A stretch of DNA of 64,000 bases from DATLLN01 sp963797175 (lineage in GTDB: Bacteria > Actinomycetota > Thermoleophilia > Gaiellales > JAICJC01): the NCBI GenBank assembly GCA_963797175.1, contig CAWCOL010000008.1, positions 313,376-377,375 of the forward strand, in the 5' to 3' direction. Numbering within the stretch: the first letter of the stretch is position 1; each line of letters begins with the position of its first letter. Of the stretch, positions 59,964 to 64,000 are shown piece by piece. The notes below the pieces were generated by a model. The model made no database searches, was not told the origin of the DNA, and saw nothing but the letters and a program-made list of their open reading frames with translations. Both the position numbers and the translations under genes were made by a program.

Positions 59964-60431
59964 CTAGATCGGACCGCCCGCCGCGAGATCCCAGCCGCCC
60001 GTCACGGCCGCGCCGGTCGCTGAGGCCCTGTACGTCCAGGTGATCTTCTGGAAGTTCAGCGTGATGTTCTCGGTGAACTGATCCTCGCCGCCGCTCCCGC
60101 CCTCGGAGACCGACGTCACGTAGATCTCGCCAAGCGCGTACGTGAGGAAGACATACGGTGCGGCACCGTTGCGGCGGGCGATGAACGTTGCGTCCGTGAT
60201 GTGTGCTCCGGAGGCGCAGGCCAGCAGGATCGGCACCGACGCCTTGTCGATGTACTTCGTCATGGAGACGTCCTGCATGTTGACCTTCCCCGCGCCTCCT
60301 CCCCCACCGAGGGGCGGGGCGACGTTCGATTCGCCCCAGCTCATCGCCAGCACGGTGATCCACCCCACGTGACCGGGATCGGTCGCCTCGCCTTTGATGG
60401 TGCCGAGCTTGAGGAACATATCGACCGACAT
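59964..60431 (-). CDS. Hcp-like tube protein (type VI secretion effector family fold)
   Basis: A 155-residue Hcp-family protein: MSVDMFLKL start, VGWITVLAMSWG, DVSMTKYIDKASVPILLACASG and QFTENITLNFQKITWTY, all characteristic. Hcp forms hexameric rings in type VI secretion tubes. No other T6SS gene is nearby and such systems are not expected in this lineage, so the role must differ. GGAGG precedes the ATG, which starts 1 base after the stop of the upstream exported protein; the two are surely coupled. Confidence 0.85.
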   Translation of the reverse strand: MSVDMFLKLGTIKGEATDPGHVGWITVLAMSWGESNVAPPLGGGGGAGKVNMQDVSMTKYIDKASVPILLACASGAHITDATFIARRNGAAPYVFLTYALGEIYVTSVSEGGSGGEDQFTENITLNFQKITWTYRASATGAAVTGGWDLAAGGPI

Positions 60432-60432
60432 C

Positions 60433-60927
60433 TCAGGCCTCCGGTGTGGTGACGTCGAGGGTGAACGTCGCGGTGCCGCCGGACGGTGCCGGCCGCTGGA
60501 CAAGGTGGTAGGAGCCCGAGGCCCCTGAGTAGCGGCCGGTGCCGCCGATCACGGCGTACGTGGCGTCGTCGAACGTCGCCGGCCCGACCGCGGTGATCGT
60601 GCCGTCGGTCAGCTCCAGCCGGTGCAGGTGGGTGCCGGTGCCGCTGGTGGGCAGCACCGACGCGTCGAACGCGCCCAGCTGCGTTCCGCCGGTGTCGACG
60701 AGACGACCGTGTGGCAGCCGCGGCGCCCCGAGCGGGGGTCGCGTCCCCGGCTGGACACCGGGCCAGACAACCCGCCAGTCGGCGCCGTGGATGACACCGG
60801 GCAGGGCCGTCGTTGCCGCCTGTCCGGTTCCGATGACTTGACGGGCCGCGACGCCGGTCACGCCGACCGCGCCTGCGGCCAGCCCGAGGCGGGAGAGCAT
60901 CCCGCGCCGGCTGATCCGCCCGCTCAT
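60433..60927 (-). CDS. Tat-exported small beta-barrel protein (allene oxide cyclase/dirigent-like)
   Basis: A 164-residue protein with a twin-arginine signal (SRRGMLSRLGLAAGAVGVTGVA). The mature domain contains ATYAVIGGTGRYSGASGSYHLV and ends TATFTLDVTT, resembling the GGTGxYxGAxG core of AOC/dirigent-like barrels. Function unknown. It is translated together with the Hcp-like protein. ATG 60927 is chosen because it places the RR motif at the usual distance from the start. Confidence 0.7.
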   Translation of the reverse strand: MSGRISRRGMLSRLGLAAGAVGVTGVAARQVIGTGQAATTALPGVIHGADWRVVWPGVQPGTRPPLGAPRLPHGRLVDTGGTQLGAFDASVLPTSGTGTHLHRLELTDGTITAVGPATFDDATYAVIGGTGRYSGASGSYHLVQRPAPSGGTATFTLDVTTPEA

Positions 60928-61295
60928 GGTGCCACCGCGGCCGGGGGCCGATCCGATGTGCGCATGTTGAAGCCTTTCCCCTAGAAGACGGCGCCAGCCT
61001 ACAGACATCAAACGGCACCCGCGATCGCAGCGATCTGATGGACGTGCGAGGCCGGCGATCGTCTCCGAGTGGTTACGACCAGCGGGGTGCGGGTACGGCG
61101 ATGCGCGTCGGGCTCCGAGCAGTCAGAGGCACCGGATCCGCCCGGGGATCGGGGCGGACGCCGAGGAACGGCTGCTCGTCGATCCCGCTCCAGGGCCCGG
61201 CCGGAGCGGACGGGGGGAGCGCAGGCACGGCCCCATTCGCGCTTCTCCCGTCGCGCTCTCGGACCGGTGCGTGTCCGAGGACGCTCCGCCGCCGG
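60928..61295. other. Gene-free stretch upstream of the Tat-barrel/Hcp pair
   Basis: These 368 bases hold no convincing gene on either strand. On the minus strand TAGGCT (61001-60996) could be a -10 box for the Tat-barrel/Hcp pair, but no matching -35 is seen. Nothing else is recognised. Confidence 0.5.
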
Positions 61296-61376
61296 TCAGG
61301 CGCGGCGGCCGCGGCCGATGTAGCCGAGCAGCGCAAGGACGAGCAGGACGATCAGGATGATGACGATGATGCTCAT
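61296..61376 (-). CDS. 26-residue single-helix membrane peptide
   Basis: A very short gene: MSIIVIILIVLLVLALLGYI followed by GRGRRA and TGA. It is one membrane helix with a basic cytoplasmic end. A strong ribosome site (GGGAGG) sits six bases before the ATG. Size and composition resemble small hydrophobic stress-type peptides that are frequent but usually unannotated in actinobacteria. Function unknown. Confidence 0.68.
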   Translation of the reverse strand: MSIIVIILIVLLVLALLGYIGRGRRA

Positions 61377-61470
61377 GGGACCTCCCAGGGATGATGGAGC
61401 CGGATTGCGCAGGTTTGCCCCTGAGACAAGGCCTGCCAAACATCGCGTGCCCCGCCGCCGGATCGCCGGC

Positions 61471-62004
61471 TCAGGTCAGAGAGCGTGCGACCAGTGCTGT
61501 TGCCTCTTCAGGTGACAGGTGCGCGAGCGCTGCGCCCGCAAGCGATACGTCATCGGTGACCTCCGTCGCGATCCACGCTGGGAGCACAGTGTGGCGTGCC
61601 ATCGCGACCGCGTCCGGGTACTCAAGCTCGGCCAGGATCAGCCCGTCGAGCGCCCCGGCGAACACGTCGATCGCCCAGCGCCGATCGCCTTCGGCCACCG
61701 CGTGGCGCGTCTTGGCCAGTTCGTGGCCGGGGAGGCCGTCCAGCATCGCGTGCTCGGCCGCGGAGAGGTAGATGGTCGTGATCACCGCAGTCCGCGGGTC
61801 GGACGGGTCGGGCGTCTCCTTCTGGCCGAGCTTGAGCACAGGCGGGCCGCCGCCGGCCGGCTCCATCCGTCGCAGGCGCAGCCGCGTGCCTTCCAGGTAG
61901 CGGTCGAGGATGCGCCACCCGGCGCCACGATCCACCTCGGCCGGCACGTGGTCGACGAGGAACCGCCGCTCGAACTCGTACCGCGCGTACTTGCCGGCAT
62001 CCAT
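61471..62004 (-). CDS. CYTH domain protein (triphosphate-tunnel metalloenzyme)
   Basis: A 177-residue CYTH protein. The N-terminal ExExK motif appears as EFERR (Glu10, Glu12, Arg14), followed by FLVDHVP, RYLEGTRLRLRRM, KLGQKE, TTIYLS and WAIDVFAGALDGLILAELE. CYTH enzymes hydrolyse inorganic or organic triphosphates, or rarely act as adenylate cyclase; a triphosphatase is the default guess. Arg in place of the motif Lys is a mild departure. Confidence 0.88.
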   Translation of the reverse strand: MDAGKYARYEFERRFLVDHVPAEVDRGAGWRILDRYLEGTRLRLRRMEPAGGGPPVLKLGQKETPDPSDPRTAVITTIYLSAAEHAMLDGLPGHELAKTRHAVAEGDRRWAIDVFAGALDGLILAELEYPDAVAMARHTVLPAWIATEVTDDVSLAGAALAHLSPEEATALVARSLT

Positions 62005-62047
62005 TGCACCGGATTGTGCACCGAGGCAACCCAACTGGGTGGGTTTC

Positions 62048-62076
62048 TTGCCGTCGGAGAGGGGGCAGTCTAGGCT
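62048..62076 (+). promoter_or_regulatory. Promoter for the secreted propeller gene
   Basis: -35 TTGCCG (62048-62053), a 17-base spacer and -10 TAGGCT (62071-62076). The message would start near 62083, about 72 bases before GTG 62155, so this gene has a leader and a GGGGG-type ribosome site (62143-62147). Confidence 0.6.
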
Positions 62077-62154
62077 TGCCCCGGTTCCCGGGAGCGGCCG
62101 GGTGTGGTGGTTGGCGCGCTCCCATCGATGCACGTCGAGTCATGGGGGTAATCC

Positions 62155-64000
62155 GTGCGGCTCAAGCGCTATGTGCCCGGGGCGTCGATCGGCGTTGTCG
62201 GCCTGCTTGCGGTGGTAGCGGTGGTCGTGCCGGCAAGCGGTGCGACGTCCAACAAGAGTGCCATCCGGATGAAGGTGATGACCTCGCCTCGCCCGTCGAT
62301 GGTCGCCAAGTCCAACGAGGACGACGGCGGGTCGGACGAGAAGGAGCAGATCCGTGAGCGCGGCCTGTTCGAGGCGGCGATCAATGCCTCGCCGGCGGCC
62401 GCGCTGCCGCCGCAGGGCCTGGCTGCGGCAATCAAGCAGGCCGCCGCACTGCCGACCGTCGGTGGCACCTGGAACGAGATCACCAAGCGGCCGTTCCTGA
62501 ACGATCCGGTCAACCGCGGCGCCAACTACGGCGTCGGCTGGGGCTACGTGACCGGGCGGATGACCGCCTTCACCGCCTCGAATGGCGCGCTCTACGCCGG
62601 TGGTGCGAGCGGCGGCGTCTGGCGCACGACCGACCTCGGCGCCCACTGGACATCCATCAGCAGGGGACTGCCGCGGCTGCCGGTCGGCGCGCTCGCGACC
62701 GATCCGCGCAACGGGTCGATCCTGGTCGGCACCGGCGAGTCCAACAACGCGTCGGAGAACCAGTACGGCGTCGGCGCGTATCGCCTCGCCCGCGGGTCGA
62801 GCACGTGGACGCAGGTCGGCGGCGCCGAGCTGGATGGCGCCGGGCTCTACCGCATCCGCTCGATCGGCGGCTACCTCTACGCGGCAACCAGCCACGGGCT
62901 GTGGCGTTGCTCGGAGACGGCTTCCGACTCGGCGGCCTGGCAGCGCGTGCTGCGGCCGGATCCGAATACGAAAGACTCCCCGTACCGCACGTCGTTCATC
63001 ACGGACGTGCTGGCGGTGCCTGGAACCAACGGCCGCCAGGTACTCGCGGCCGACGGCTGGGCCGGCTACGCCGGAGCCCCGCAGTCGATCCAGTACAACG
63101 GCTTCTACGTCGGCAGCGGCACGGCCGGAAGCTTCCACCGGATTACGCCGACGGGCGCCATCAACCCGCGGACCATCGGCCGGACGTCGTTCGCGACGTC
63201 GGGCGGCTGGCTCTACGCGGTGGTGCAGGACACGTCCACCGACTCGCTGGTCGGTCAGGGCGTCTTCCTGTCCCGCAGCGGTAGCCCGGCTGGGCCGTGG
63301 ACGCGCATCGCGACCTCGAAGAAGTTCGCGGACTCGGACTCGGCACTCGACGAACCCGACCCCGGCCTGACGACCTACTTCCCTGGTGTCCAGGCTGACT
63401 ACAACGAGTACATCGTGGCCGACCCGCAGAACCGGCAGCACGTCTACGTCGGGCTGGAGGAGGTCTACGAGACCACCTCGGCCGGGGCGAAGTGGAACAC
63501 GGTCGGGCCGTACTGGAACTACGACATCAGCTGTGATCCCGCAGACGACACGCCGTACAACTGCCCGGGCACGACGCATCCCGACCAGCACGCCGGATTC
63601 CTCTACGCCGGACGGCTGTGGGAGGGCAACGACGGCGGCGTCTGGAACCGTCCCATGACCAAGCACACGCGGGGGCACTGGACGAACCGGAACCCCGGGC
63701 TCGACACGCTGCAGTACTACTCGGCAGCCGTCGGCCCGGTCAGCACCGGCCGCGCCTACTGGGGCGGCATGCAGGACAACGGTGAGACGTACTGGGCGAC
63801 CGGCATGGCCAACGTCGAGCAGGCGTTCACCGGCGATGGTGGCGACACGATCGTCGATCCGCAGAACGGGAACAGGGCAGTCGAGGAGTACGTCGACCAG
63901 GACCTGTACATGACGACGGACGGCGGGGTGAACCTCACGGAAGATCTCGCCGTCGTGCTGGACGGCGACCGATCCGCCGGATCCCTGCGATCCGAACCCG
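62155..64000 (+). CDS. Secreted BNR/Asp-box beta-propeller protein, 3' end cut by window
   Basis: At least 615 residues; the frame stays open to the window end. Signal peptide (residues about 1-30, GASIGVVGLLAVVAVVVPASG). The body has repeated propeller motifs of the sialidase/VPS10-like type: LYAGGASGGVWRTTDLGAHW, ATDPRNGSILVGTGES, VYVGLEEVYETTSAGAKW and YWGGMQDNGETYW. Such proteins bind or cleave extracellular glycans; no catalytic set can be confirmed in the part seen. GTG 62155 follows the promoter and ribosome site just upstream. Confidence 0.82.
   Translation, partial: MRLKRYVPGASIGVVGLLAVVAVVVPASGATSNKSAIRMKVMTSPRPSMVAKSNEDDGGSDEKEQIRERGLFEAAINASPAAALPPQGLAAAIKQAAALPTVGGTWNEITKRPFLNDPVNRGANYGVGWGYVTGRMTAFTASNGALYAGGASGGVWRTTDLGAHWTSISRGLPRLPVGALATDPRNGSILVGTGESNNASENQYGVGAYRLARGSSTWTQVGGAELDGAGLYRIRSIGGYLYAATSHGLWRCSETASDSAAWQRVLRPDPNTKDSPYRTSFITDVLAVPGTNGRQVLAADGWAGYAGAPQSIQYNGFYVGSGTAGSFHRITPTGAINPRTIGRTSFATSGGWLYAVVQDTSTDSLVGQGVFLSRSGSPAGPWTRIATSKKFADSDSALDEPDPGLTTYFPGVQADYNEYIVADPQNRQHVYVGLEEVYETTSAGAKWNTVGPYWNYDISCDPADDTPYNCPGTTHPDQHAGFLYAGRLWEGNDGGVWNRPMTKHTRGHWTNRNPGLDTLQYYSAAVGPVSTGRAYWGGMQDNGETYWATGMANVEQAFTGDGGDTIVDPQNGNRAVEEYVDQDLYMTTDGGVNLTEDLAVVLDGDRSAGSLRSEP

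Noticed and set aside
59964..60431. Prophage remnant based on the tail-tube-like Hcp protein
   Set aside because: No other phage gene, integrase or attachment site is near, and base composition matches the neighbours.

Overview
The window is about 70% GC and almost fully coding. It looks like the chromosome of a deep-branching actinobacterium, most likely class Thermoleophilia (Gaiellales/Solirubrobacterales type); this placement is inference. Three things point there. The division and cell-wall (dcw) cluster has actinobacterial order and lacks ftsA. The glycine decarboxylase P protein is split into two subunits, unlike the fused form of Streptomyces or Mycobacterium. Many genes have a TANNNT -10 box only 6-10 bases before the start codon, so they are probably read from leaderless mRNAs. 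No phage, plasmid, CRISPR array or transposase gene was seen.

Layout. 1-14451: dcw cluster rsmH(partial)-ftsL-ftsI-murE-murF-mraY-murD-ftsW-murG-murC-murB-ftsQ-ftsZ, mostly with 4-base stop/start overlaps, and with a good promoter before ftsZ. 14502-15515: a GAF-GGDEF diguanylate cyclase. 15523-19926: a promoter and structured leader, then the glycine cleavage operon gcvT-gcvH-gcvPA-gcvPB. 19953-27194: a HAD hydrolase, a cysteine-rich protein, an L,D-transpeptidase, a DipZ-like thiol redox protein, arfB, nfo, gltX, an unusual [xxxG]16 repeat protein and a small membrane protein. 27244-27425: a pair of REP-like palindromic repeats.

27453-41937 is the accessory heart of the window: a surface-glycan locus. 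A five-gene leftward operon (CDP-glucose synthase, split transketolase N and C subunits, a GNAT-DegT aminotransferase fusion, a GT2 glycosyltransferase) has a 4-base overlap at every junction. It diverges from a rightward operon (RfbH-type 3-dehydratase, FAD oxidase, SDR), and further glycosyltransferases flank it. The gene set suggests a CDP-3,6-dideoxyhexose that may receive a two-carbon branch from the transketolase. That reaction is a hypothesis and is the best candidate here for an undescribed pathway.

41912-51325: a second L,D-transpeptidase, several GNAT acetyltransferases, two aminoglycoside-phosphotransferase-like kinases (one further on), an SSI-like lipoprotein, tRNA-Glu(CTC), an amidase, glutamyl-Q-tRNA(Asp) synthetase, an aldo/keto reductase and a RibD/DHFR-like reductase. 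51322-54237: a GAF-PAS-GGDEF-EAL protein beside a PilZ-like protein, probably a cyclic-di-GMP unit. 54270-64000: an MFS exporter, small membrane proteins, two secreted beta-propellers, a Tat-exported small barrel coupled to an Hcp-like tube protein, a 26-residue membrane peptide and a CYTH phosphatase-like protein.

Working together: the dcw genes, mDAP-type MurE and two L,D-transpeptidases describe a wall that probably carries 3-3 cross-links. The central locus supplies a decorated surface glycan. The cyclic-di-GMP genes could tie surface state to signalling.
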